From assembly GCA_022720335.1 (NCBI GenBank), contig JAIHVJ010000135.1:1-12498 (forward strand): a DNA stretch of 12,498 nt, given 5' to 3'. A model generated the notes under the pieces. It ran no database searches, was not told the origin of the DNA, and saw only the letters and a program-made list of their open reading frames with translations. The DNA comes from Collinsella sp. Its GTDB lineage: Bacteria; Actinomycetota; Coriobacteriia; Coriobacteriales; Coriobacteriaceae. Numbering within the stretch: position 1 is the stretch's first letter; every line of letters begins with the position of its first letter. The position numbers and the translations under genes are program-made. Below are positions 1 through 5,619 of this stretch, piece after piece.

Positions 1-107
1 CGTGTGGCGCCCTGGGCGCTCGCAGAAAAGGGACCTGAGGTTCGCCTCAACGGCTTCGGATCGAACCGCTTCCGGGGTGATCGGCTTATGTGCGGGGGAG
101 CCTCCCC
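1..107. other. Non-coding DNA 3' of the IS110-family remnant, rich in short hairpins
   Basis: No credible gene is seen here. The segment lies just downstream of the minus-strand IS110-family transposase stop and holds several short inverted repeats in a row: GCGCCC/GGGCGC at 7-19, TGAGG/CCTCA around a TTCG (plus strand) or CGAA (minus strand) tetraloop at 36-49, CGG-TTCG/CGAA-CCG with one bulged base at 51-68, and GGGGGA/TCCCCC at 94-108 abutting the transposase stop codon. The last could act as a weak terminator for the transposase. The DNA is very GC-rich, so some of these stems may be chance. The segment is probably the 3' non-coding end of the IS110-type element, but no element boundary can be fixed. 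Confidence 0.35.
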
Positions 108-826
108 CTACGCCTCCTCGGCCATGAGGCCGACCGCCCACACCCAGCAGGCGAGCTCTCGCGCCGTGGCCACGTTCGCCTTGTTGCCGTGGACCCCGCG
201 CGCGAGCAGCGCCTCCCGCCTCTCGACCAGCCTCCGCACGCCCTTGGCGGCATGCCTCCGGGCGCCCCGGTCCGGGGCCTGGCCCTTGGCGGGCTCCTTC
301 GGCCGCCCCGAGCACGTCAGGTAGTGCCACGCGGCCTCGACCAGCGCCTTCCTCAGGTGTTTGTTGCCGGCCTTGGTGATCGCGCCCCTGCGGTCGCTCT
401 CCCCGCTGGAGTGCTCGGAGGGCGTCAGGCCGACCCATGCGGCGAACGACCGGGCGTTCCTGAACCTCGAGAACTCGCCGGCCTCGAACACGAGGTCGGC
501 GGCCGTCGCGGTGTCGACGCCCTTGAGGCAGCGCAGGGAGTCGACCCTCCTCCTCCATCTGGGCTTGCGGGCCTCGGCCTCGACGAGCCCCTCGAGCCGC
601 GCCTTCTCCTCCGCCGCCCGCCTGACCGCGTCGACGTAGTAGGCGAGCACGTCGTTGTCGGCCCCCTCCGCGAACCTAATCGACTCGATCCAGGACCAGT
701 GCGCCCGGGTCCAGTTGCCCTTCCTGCGGCCGGTGGGCGTCCTCTCGTCGAAGGCGAGCCCGTGCCTGAGCAGGAACTTGGAGAGCCGCTGCTTCGCGCG
801 CGAGAGGTCGTCCCTCGCGTCCTCAG
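108..826 (-). pseudogene. IS110-family transposase, 3' remnant (N-terminal half missing)
   Basis: This is the C-terminal part of an IS110/IS116/IS902-type transposase. The frame is open from the IS21 boundary at 826 down to a TAG at 110-108, about 239 codons. The first part (about 826-650) reads as the basic linker typical of the family, including SRAKQRLSKFLLRHG and DERTPTGRRKGNWTR. The later part is the Transposase_20 domain, with LRCLKGVDTATA, FAAWVGLTPSE and SSGESDRRGAITKAGN. The serine of that last motif corresponds to the known catalytic serine of the family. The N-terminal DEDD (RuvC-like) domain, normally about 150 residues or more, is absent, because the frame is replaced by the IS21 end at 827. 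The piece from 650 has a possible GTG start, but a 180-residue product would lack the DEDD site and be inactive. Family assignment is firm from the motifs; loss of function is an inference from the missing half. Confidence 0.88.
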
Positions 827-862
827 TGTTAGCGTCAATCTATTTTTCACCAGTTTCGCTAA
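827..862. repeat. IS21 terminal inverted repeat, left copy
   Basis: This starts TGTTAGCG and pairs with the inverted copy ending at 2964, with 28 of 36 positions matching by eye. Both copies also share AATCTA at positions 11-16, ACCA at positions 23-26 and TTTCGC at positions 28-33. It is the istB-proximal end of the element. Confidence 0.85.
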
Positions 863-864
863 AC

Positions 865-920
865 AGGCGCGCCGTTCGCGCAAAGGCGGTTTCACCGGTT
901 GCGCTAACGTATTTTCACCG
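865..920. repeat. Sub-terminal repeats at the istB-proximal end of the IS21 element
   Basis: On the minus strand, degenerate copies of a unit CGTTAGCGCA...GGTGAAA follow each other between the istB stop and the terminal repeat. Examples are GGTGAAAATA then CGTTAGCGCA at 919-900, and GGTGAAACCGC then CTTTGCGCGAA at 896-876. The istB stop codon (917-915) lies inside the first copy. They probably serve as IstA binding sites. Confidence 0.7.
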
Positions 921-1583
921 ATTCCCGTCCCCGAACACCCTGCCCCAGCCGCTGATCCCCACGTTGGTGGTGATGATCGTCGAGCGCTGCTCGTAGCGCG
1001 TCGATATCAGCTGGAACAGCAGGTCCGCGCCCGCGCTGCCGACGTCGAGGTAGCCGAGCTCGTCGATGATCAGCAGCCTCGAGTGGGCGTAGTACTTGAG
1101 CCTCTTCTTGAGGATGCCGCGCGACGAGGCGTCCTCCAGGTCCTCGACGAGCCGGGCGCAGTCCACGAACCTGACCTCGCGCCCCGCCCTGACGGCCTCG
1201 ATGCCCAGCGCGACGGCGAGGTGCGTCTTGCCCACGCCGGGGCTCCCCACGAACAGGACGTTCTCGGCCCGCTCGACGAACCTCAGGGTCGCGAGCTCCT
1301 CGATCTCTGCGCGCGGGACCGACGGCTGGAAGTCCCAGTCGAAGTCCGCCAGCCCCTTGACGTAGGGGAACCCCGACGAACGTATGCGCTGGTTGGTGAT
1401 CCTGACCTCCCGGGCGGCGACCTCGACGCGCGTCATCTCCTCGAGGGCGGAGGCGAAGCCCCGCTCGCCCGCGGCGACCATCCTCACGTAGTCGGGCAGG
1501 GACGCCGCCATCTCGTGCAGCCCGAGCGCGGAGAGGTTCGCCTGCGCCCTGATCGAGGGGCTGCCCTCCGCGACGGCGCCCAT
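915..1583 (-). CDS. istB: IstB, IS21-family AAA+ helper ATPase, C-terminally shortened
   Basis: This is the ATP-dependent DNA-binding regulator that partners IstA and helps select and remodel target DNA for IS21 transposition. The 222-residue product shows Walker A GSPGVGKT (113-120), Walker B LLIIDELGY (170-178) and the sensor-1-like IITTN (203-207), followed by GWGRVFGDG at the C-terminus. The start ATG at 1583-1581 overlaps the istA stop by one base (TGATG), implying coupled translation. In most IstB proteins GWGxVFGD is followed by about 30-40 more residues, including a DRLxHH-like stretch and a G-SYR motif. Here the frame ends two codons after GDG, with its stop inside a terminal repeat of the element. 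That looks like a small deletion between the gene and the IS end, so function is uncertain. The family call is secure. Confidence 0.92.
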   Translation of the reverse strand: MGAVAEGSPSIRAQANLSALGLHEMAASLPDYVRMVAAGERGFASALEEMTRVEVAAREVRITNQRIRSSGFPYVKGLADFDWDFQPSVPRAEIEELATLRFVERAENVLFVGSPGVGKTHLAVALGIEAVRAGREVRFVDCARLVEDLEDASSRGILKKRLKYYAHSRLLIIDELGYLDVGSAGADLLFQLISTRYEQRSTIITTNVGISGWGRVFGDGNR

Positions 1584-2815
1584 CACGCCCCTCCGAGCGA
1601 GTCGAGCAGCGCGAGGTTGGCGCGCGCGGCCTCGGCGATGTCCGCGTCGGCCAGGCCCCGCTTCCCCTCGAGGGCCTGCCCATAGTGGTCGGGGTCGTAG
1701 TTGATGGGCCTCGACGGCCCGGACGCGGCGTCGTGGACGGCGACCTCCTCGCCGGCCATCCTCACAACGACCTGGCCGCCGGGCATCGCTATGACGCTCA
1801 CGCGCCGGCCGATGCAGCGCCTGGGCACGGACCACTCCCTGCCGGCGGCCCTGACGAGCATGGTCGGCGGGACGGTCTGGACGCTCACGTCGCCCACCAT
1901 CGACTCGAGGAGCCGGAGGTTCCCGATGGGCCGCAGGCTCTCCTTCTCCCGCATGAACAGCGCGTCGGGCGGCAGGCCGGTGGTGCGGTTCGGCTCCGAG
2001 TTGGCCTGGGCCTCGACCCGGGCCACCGCCTCGGCGAGGCCGCTCCACCCGGTGAACTCGCCGCCGTAGGCGAGCAGGCGGTTCAGGAAGCGGTTGGCCG
2101 ACTCGTCCTTGCCCTTGGTCTGCGGCGAGCGCGGCGCGCAGAGTCTGAGCTCGAAGCCGGCCTCCCGCGCGAACCGCCACGCCCTCTCCTGCCTGGTCCT
2201 CCTGCGGCCCGAGACGGTCACCAGGCACGACATGTTGTCCGTGATGCACTCCTCCGGGACGCCGCCGAGGCGGGTGAAGGTGGCGAGCAGGCAGGACAGC
2301 AGGTCGTCGAGCGTGCGGCTCCTGACCGGTATGAAGCGGTGCTTCCGGGAGTAGCCGAGCGTCGCGGTGAACACGCTGAACTCGAAGACCTCGCCCTCCG
2401 AGTCGACGAGCCTCATGCCCTCCTTCCAGTCGAACTGCAGCTGCCTGCCCGGGGGCGTCTCGAACCGCGGGTGCGGCTCGCGGCCGCCCGCGCCCCCGAA
2501 GGGCACGTCGCGGGCCCGGCACCACGCGGTGAAGGCGCCGTACCCGGGCAGCCCCTCCCCGCGGCCCTCGCGCAGGAACGCGTAGACTGCCATCTTGGTC
2601 ATCCCGGGCAGCTGGGCCTTCGCGCGGATCACCTCCTCGAGCGGGTCGAAGGCGCTGCCCCTCGCGGACCTCCCGTCGGCGGCGGACTCGCCCTCCCGCC
2701 AGTACTTGGCGACCGTGTGCCGGTCCATGCCGTGCCTCCTCGCGATCTCGCTGAAGTTCGGCTTCGCGCCGGACCCCCTGTAGACGTTCAGCTCTCCCAT
2801 TACGTTTCGCTCCAT
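1583..2815 (-). CDS. istA: IstA, IS21-family DDE transposase
   Basis: This is the transposase that cuts and joins the ends of the IS21 element. The 410-residue product has an N-terminal helix-turn-helix (about 21-40, IARRHGMDRHTVAKYW), an integrase core (about 115-285) and a C-terminal beta-rich region. The catalytic triad can be placed at D129 (QFDWKEG), D193 (ITDNMSC) and E238 (KGKDESANRF). The start ATG at 2815-2813 is chosen because GGAGGAGC (2828-2821 on the minus strand) sits 5 bases before it. A 5-bp stem with a 5-base loop (2829-2843) lies directly upstream of this ribosome site and could affect its access. A second in-frame ATG five codons later is less well placed. The reading frame is intact and of usual or slightly short length for the family, with a one-base overlap with istB. 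Confidence 0.94.
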   Translation of the reverse strand: MERNVMGELNVYRGSGAKPNFSEIARRHGMDRHTVAKYWREGESAADGRSARGSAFDPLEEVIRAKAQLPGMTKMAVYAFLREGRGEGLPGYGAFTAWCRARDVPFGGAGGREPHPRFETPPGRQLQFDWKEGMRLVDSEGEVFEFSVFTATLGYSRKHRFIPVRSRTLDDLLSCLLATFTRLGGVPEECITDNMSCLVTVSGRRRTRQERAWRFAREAGFELRLCAPRSPQTKGKDESANRFLNRLLAYGGEFTGWSGLAEAVARVEAQANSEPNRTTGLPPDALFMREKESLRPIGNLRLLESMVGDVSVQTVPPTMLVRAAGREWSVPRRCIGRRVSVIAMPGGQVVVRMAGEEVAVHDAASGPSRPINYDPDHYGQALEGKRGLADADIAEAARANLALLDSLGGA

Positions 2816-2858
2816 ATCCCGCTCCTCCCGGGTCGGATACCCGATCGGAGCATAGTTC

Positions 2859-2950
2859 CGTTAGCGCAGTTGGTGAAAGTACGTTAGCGGGGTCGGCGAA
2901 AGCGCGTTAGCGCATTCGGCGAGATGCGTTTGCGAAAGTGGTCAATTTTA
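2859..2950. repeat. Sub-terminal repeat array at the istA-proximal end of the IS21 element
   Basis: Four head-to-tail degenerate units of 22-24 bp lie at 2859-2881, 2882-2904, 2905-2926 and 2927-2950. Each starts CGTTAGCG or CGTTTGCG, and most continue into GGTGAAA or GGCGAAA-like sequence. The fourth runs into the terminal inverted repeat. They lie upstream of istA, so IstA bound here could both pair the ends and control its own gene; that is an inference from IS21 biology. Confidence 0.8.
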
Positions 2951-2964
2951 GATTAGCGCTAACA
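2929..2964. repeat. IS21 terminal inverted repeat, right copy
   Basis: This ends ...GCGCTAACA at 2964, the inverse of TGTTAGCG at 827. Beyond 2964 the sequence (CTTATGTCG) shares nothing useful with the left flank, which fixes the outer edge of the element. Confidence 0.85.
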
Positions 2965-3084
2965 CTTATGTCGAAAGATACAAAAACCTGTACTTTTGCG
3001 ACTGCGCCTAGCTGCGAGCGAGAAGCCTGTTCTAAACGCCCCTGCATTTGCGTGCATCGCAAAGCTAAAAGAGGGGGCGAGAAC
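2965..3084 (+). promoter_or_regulatory. Leader between the IS21 end and the antiterminator gene
   Basis: This 120-base gap should hold the capsule operon leader and, unless it was displaced by the IS, its promoter. No strong -35/-10 pair is visible; AGATAC (2976-2981) and TACTTT (2991-2996) are only weak -10 candidates. A hairpin with the perfect stem TTTGCG/CGCAAA and a 5-base loop lies at 3047-3063, seven bases before the ribosome binding site. LoaP-type antiterminators act through RNA hairpins in operon leaders, so this stem is a candidate, but no known consensus is matched. The natural promoter may have been lost or moved by the IS21 junction. Confidence 0.4.
3071..3081 (+). promoter_or_regulatory. 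Ribosome binding site fixing the antiterminator start
   Basis: GAGGGGGCGAG lies three bases before the ATG at 3085. The frame is open back to 2938, inside the IS21 end. The GTG at 2938 and the ATG at 2968 have no such site, and the residues they would add look unlike a NusG N-terminus. Confidence 0.65.
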
Positions 3085-3675
3085 ATGGAACAGACGGCAC
3101 GGCGCCAAGAGCAGCTGCCGGGCGCTTTTAACGGCGCCACCACCAACAGCCAGCACGGCCGCGTCCGCTGGTATCTGGTCAACACCCCCCATGGAAAAGA
3201 GCGCGAGACCTGCGAAAAGGTCCGCTGCATTATCCCGCACGAGTTGATGCAGGACGCTTTTGTGATGCAAAAGGAGTTCTGGTTTAAGCGAGACGGCGCA
3301 TGGTCGCTCCAAACCAAGCCCATGTACAAGGAATATTTCTTCGTTGCCACGCACGATGCCGCCGCGCTCGATAGGGCTTTGGCCCAGTTGAGCTTTGGCT
3401 GTCGCATCGCCGGCAGTAGGGAGCGGGCGTACATGCCCATGCCGGACGATGCGCAGGATTGGTACCGCAGCGTTCTGGACGACGACGGCGTGGTGCGCAA
3501 CAGCGTCGCGCGCATAGAAGACGGCGTGTTGCACATAGAGCAGGGTCCCTTGGTGGGGCAAGAGGCCCGCGTAAAGAAGATCGACCGTCATAAGCGCTGG
3601 TGCCTGGTAGACGTGGGCGAGGGTGACTCCACATTTAGGGAGCTGCTACCGCTCGATGTTCCCAGCAAAACGTAA
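3085..3675 (+). CDS. loaP: LoaP/NusG-type transcription antiterminator of the capsule operon
   Basis: This is a specialised NusG paralogue that binds RNA polymerase and keeps it transcribing through a long polysaccharide operon. The 196-residue product has an NGN domain at about 27-115, opening with RWYLVNTPHGKERETCEKV and including KPMYKEYFFVAT, the counterpart of the PGYVFV strand. A short linker follows, then a KOW domain at about 150-190 with GPLVGQEARVKKIDRHKR. The GPL-G-E and IDRHKR pattern is typical of LoaP-like NusG paralogues rather than housekeeping NusG. It is the first gene of the operon, the usual place for such regulators, and is followed by a 78-base gap and the priming sugar transferase. 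A housekeeping NusG is unlikely, since secE and ribosomal protein genes are absent. The exact sub-family (LoaP versus another capsule NusG) is an inference. Confidence 0.85.
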   Translation: MEQTARRQEQLPGAFNGATTNSQHGRVRWYLVNTPHGKERETCEKVRCIIPHELMQDAFVMQKEFWFKRDGAWSLQTKPMYKEYFFVATHDAAALDRALAQLSFGCRIAGSRERAYMPMPDDAQDWYRSVLDDDGVVRNSVARIEDGVLHIEQGPLVGQEARVKKIDRHKRWCLVDVGEGDSTFRELLPLDVPSKT

Positions 3676-3684
3676 GGGAGACGT

Positions 3685-3710
3685 TGCGCCAGCTATTCGT
3701 TCGCATTTTT
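3685..3710 (+). terminator. Weak terminator-like hairpin with T-run after the antiterminator gene
   Basis: A TGCG/CGCA stem of only 4 bp with a 13-base loop (3685-3705) is followed by five Ts (3706-3710). It is too weak to be convincing as an intrinsic terminator. It is noted because it lies exactly between the antiterminator gene and the genes it presumably serves. Confidence 0.15.
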
Positions 3711-3740
3711 GAATTTACCGATTGGGGGATCCCTGGGGAA

Positions 3741-3746
3741 CGGGGA
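3741..3746 (+). promoter_or_regulatory. Ribosome binding site candidate for the priming transferase
   Basis: CGGGGA lies seven bases before TTG 3754 and thirteen before GTG 3760. It is the main reason for not using the longer frame from TTG 3709, which has no purine-rich stretch before it. Confidence 0.45.
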
Positions 3747-3753
3747 CGTAGGT

Positions 3754-4509
3754 TTGACTGTGACTGCTAAAGAAGTAACAGAGAGCAATGCGCCCGTGGG
3801 GGCGGCGCTCATTGCTCAGGCCATGGACCGGCGTGAGGGCGCCGGCCGCTACAAGGCCATGCAATCCATCATGGACTGGGATCGCTCGCGCCTGGCCTAC
3901 CGCACCGTCAAGCGCGCCTTCGACATCGTGTTCAGCGGTGCTGTGCTCGTCGTCATCGCGGTGCCCAGCCTGGTGCTCGCGGCGCTCATCCGCTTGGAGA
4001 GCGAGGGCAGTCCCTTCTACAGCCAGATCCGCGTTGGCCAGACCCGCCCCGACGGCAGCCTGACCACCTTCCGCATGTGGAAGTTCCGCAGCATGTACAA
4101 AGACGCCGACGAGCGCCTCGCCGAGTTAAAGGGGCAGAACGAGATTGCCGGCGCCATGTTCAAGATGAGGGAGGACCCCCGCGTCACCAGGATCGGCAGG
4201 TTCATCCGCAAGCACTCCATCGACGAGTTCCCGCAGTTCGTCAACGTGTTCCTGGGCCAGATGTCCGTCGTGGGCCCGCGCCCGCCGCTGCCCGACGAGG
4301 TGGCCGAGTACACCGAGTACGACCTGCAGCGCCTGGCCGTGAAGCCGGGCATCACCGGCTGGTGGCAGGTGACGGACCGCAACGACACCGATTTCGACGG
4401 CATGGTGCGACGTGACCTTGAGTACATCGCCAAGCGCGGTCCTATCACTGACCTGAAAATCGTGGCGCTCACCGTTGTTGAAGTCTTTACCGGTGGCGGT
4501 GCTTGCTAG
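3754..4509 (+). CDS. Polyprenyl-phosphate sugar-1-phosphate transferase (priming glycosyltransferase)
   Basis: It transfers a sugar-1-phosphate from a nucleotide sugar to undecaprenyl phosphate at the inner face of the membrane, the first step of repeat-unit assembly. It is the short form of the bacterial sugar transferase family (WcaJ/WbaP C-terminal type). From the TTG start it has 251 residues: one hydrophobic segment (about 57-80), WKFRSM (109-114), SIDEFPQF with the catalytic Asp-Glu pair (157-158), VVGPRP (172-177) and KPGITGWWQV (197-206), ending GGGAC as family members often do. The start is uncertain. TTG 3754 is favoured because CGGGGA (3741-3746) precedes it by seven bases. GTG 3760 is close behind, while TTG 3709 has no ribosome site. 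The sugar carried cannot be told from sequence. The gene is GC-rich like its upstream neighbour, and the next gene starts at the base after its stop. Confidence 0.92.
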   Translation: MTVTAKEVTESNAPVGAALIAQAMDRREGAGRYKAMQSIMDWDRSRLAYRTVKRAFDIVFSGAVLVVIAVPSLVLAALIRLESEGSPFYSQIRVGQTRPDGSLTTFRMWKFRSMYKDADERLAELKGQNEIAGAMFKMREDPRVTRIGRFIRKHSIDEFPQFVNVFLGQMSVVGPRPPLPDEVAEYTEYDLQRLAVKPGITGWWQVTDRNDTDFDGMVRRDLEYIAKRGPITDLKIVALTVVEVFTGGGAC

Positions 4510-5619
4510 ATGACTGAACCGATTAGGGTAGCCCAGGTCGTTGGCAAGATGGTTGGCGGCGGCGTCGAAGCAGTTGTCATGAACTATTATCGCCATATTG
4601 ACCGAAGTAAAGTACAGTTCGATTTCCTTGTCGACTCAGATTCGACACTTGTTCCGCGTGAAGAGATTGAATCGCTCGGCGGTCGAGTTTTTGAGATTCC
4701 ACCCTACCAGCATGTGATTGAATATCAGCGAGAGCTCCAGCGCCTCTTTAAGCTAGAAGGATGGAAGATAGTACATAGCCACATTAATGCGCTTTCCGTC
4801 TTTCCGCTTCGCGCCGCGAAGAAGGCAGGGGTGCCCGTGCGTATCGCCCACAGCCACTCGACGAGTGGCAAAGGCGAGTTTGCAAAAAATGCCCTTAAAG
4901 GCTTTTTGAAACTGTTTTCGACAGGGTATCCAACTGATTTGGCGGCCTGTACTGAGTATGCCGGTAAATGGCTGTTCGGCTCATCCCATTTTACCGTCTT
5001 TAATAATGCTATCGATTTGAGTAGTTTTTCTTTCAATCGATCGATTAGGAATGAGCAACGTGCTGGGCTTGGAGCGCAGGACGATACTCTGGTATTGGGG
5101 AATATCGGTAGGTTCATCCCCCAGAAGAATCAGCTGTTTTTGCTTGATGTTTTCAAGGCGGTTTATGCTCAGAATCCTGATTCCATCCTTGTTATCTGCG
5201 GCGATGGAAAGTTGAGACCGCAGGCGGAGGAAAAGGCGCGCTCGCTGGGAATTGCGTCAGCGGTGCGTTTTCTCGGTCAGATTTCCAATGTACAGGACGT
5301 CTATCAGGCGCTTGATTTATTCGTTCTCCCTAGTTTGTACGAGGGCCTCGGAATGGTCGCGATTGAGGCCCAGGCCTCCGGTCTCCCGTGCATCTGCTCT
5401 GAGAGGGTCCCCAACGAGGTCGCGCTATCCGGTCGGTGCAGCTTCGTTCCGTTGGGTGCAGGCGTTGAGGGCTGGTCCAATGCGATCCTTACCACACGCA
5501 CAGATGTCGTTAATCGTTCCGATTCCCAAGCATCTCTGGGGTTTGAATCTTATGACATCTTTAGGGCAGCGCCCAAGCTTGAAGAGTACTATCTGAAGTT
5601 ATTTGAAACGGTGAATTAA
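4510..5619 (+). CDS. Glycosyltransferase, GT4 family (EpsF-like)
   Basis: This is a cytoplasmic retaining glycosyltransferase that probably adds the second or a later sugar to the lipid-linked repeat unit. The 369-residue protein has the GT-B two-domain build. The N-terminal nucleotide-fold loop VGKMVGGGVE (11-20) is followed by IVHSHIN (87-93). The C-terminal donor-binding half includes GNIGRFIPQKNQ (197-208), ICGDGK (229-234) and PSLYEGLGMVAIEA, with the E-x7-E pair at E278/E286. It starts directly after the stop of the priming transferase (TAG-ATG), so the two are likely translated together. Many relatives sit in exopolysaccharide loci of Gram-positive bacteria. Donor and acceptor sugars are not readable from sequence. 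Confidence 0.9.
   Translation: MTEPIRVAQVVGKMVGGGVEAVVMNYYRHIDRSKVQFDFLVDSDSTLVPREEIESLGGRVFEIPPYQHVIEYQRELQRLFKLEGWKIVHSHINALSVFPLRAAKKAGVPVRIAHSHSTSGKGEFAKNALKGFLKLFSTGYPTDLAACTEYAGKWLFGSSHFTVFNNAIDLSSFSFNRSIRNEQRAGLGAQDDTLVLGNIGRFIPQKNQLFLLDVFKAVYAQNPDSILVICGDGKLRPQAEEKARSLGIASAVRFLGQISNVQDVYQALDLFVLPSLYEGLGMVAIEAQASGLPCICSERVPNEVALSGRCSFVPLGAGVEGWSNAILTTRTDVVNRSDSQASLGFESYDIFRAAPKLEEYYLKLFETVN

Larger units (their letters stand above)
827..2964 (-). mobile_element. IS21-family insertion sequence
   Basis: An element of 2138 bp carries istA then istB, both reading leftward. Both ends start TGTTAGCG, and the terminal inverted repeats match at 28 of 36 positions when aligned by eye. Extra copies of a repeat of roughly 23 bp lie inside both ends, a known IS21-family trait linked to IstA binding. 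The GC content is clearly higher than that of the capsule operon on its right, which suggests a separate origin. The bases outside the ends (CCTCAG on the left, CTTATG on the right) do not form a target-site duplication, although IS21 elements usually make one of 4-8 bp. The left end cuts an IS110-family gene; the right end lies 120 bp before the start of the capsule antiterminator gene. IstB appears shortened, so transposition may be impaired or need help from another copy. Confidence 0.93.

Noticed and set aside
90..1685. Long plus-strand open frame of 531 codons across the IS110 and IS21 regions
   Set aside because: It crosses two elements and the IS junction, is full of R/P/A/G repeats typical of the antisense of GC-rich genes, and has no recognisable domain. 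The opposite strand holds clear transposase genes.
1584..2525. In-frame upstream extension of istB (long open frame to 2525 on the minus strand)
   Set aside because: The extension overlaps istA in another frame and reads as arginine/alanine-rich shadow. The family-like IstB sequence begins at ATG 1583, which overlaps the istA stop.
1685..2887. Plus-strand open frame of 400 codons
   Set aside because: It is the exact antisense shadow of istA, with low-complexity composition and no domain.
2938..3084. Longer start for the antiterminator at GTG 2938 or ATG 2968
   Set aside because: The former lies inside the IS21 end and neither has a ribosome binding site. The added cysteine-rich residues do not resemble a NusG N-terminus, and ATG 3085 has a clear site.
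2907..3634. Minus-strand open frames opposite the antiterminator gene
   Set aside because: They are shadows of the NusG-like gene with no motif, partly running into the IS end.
3709..3753. Longer start of the sugar transferase at TTG 3709
   Set aside because: There is no ribosome binding site before it. TTG 3754 or GTG 3760 are better placed, though this is not certain.
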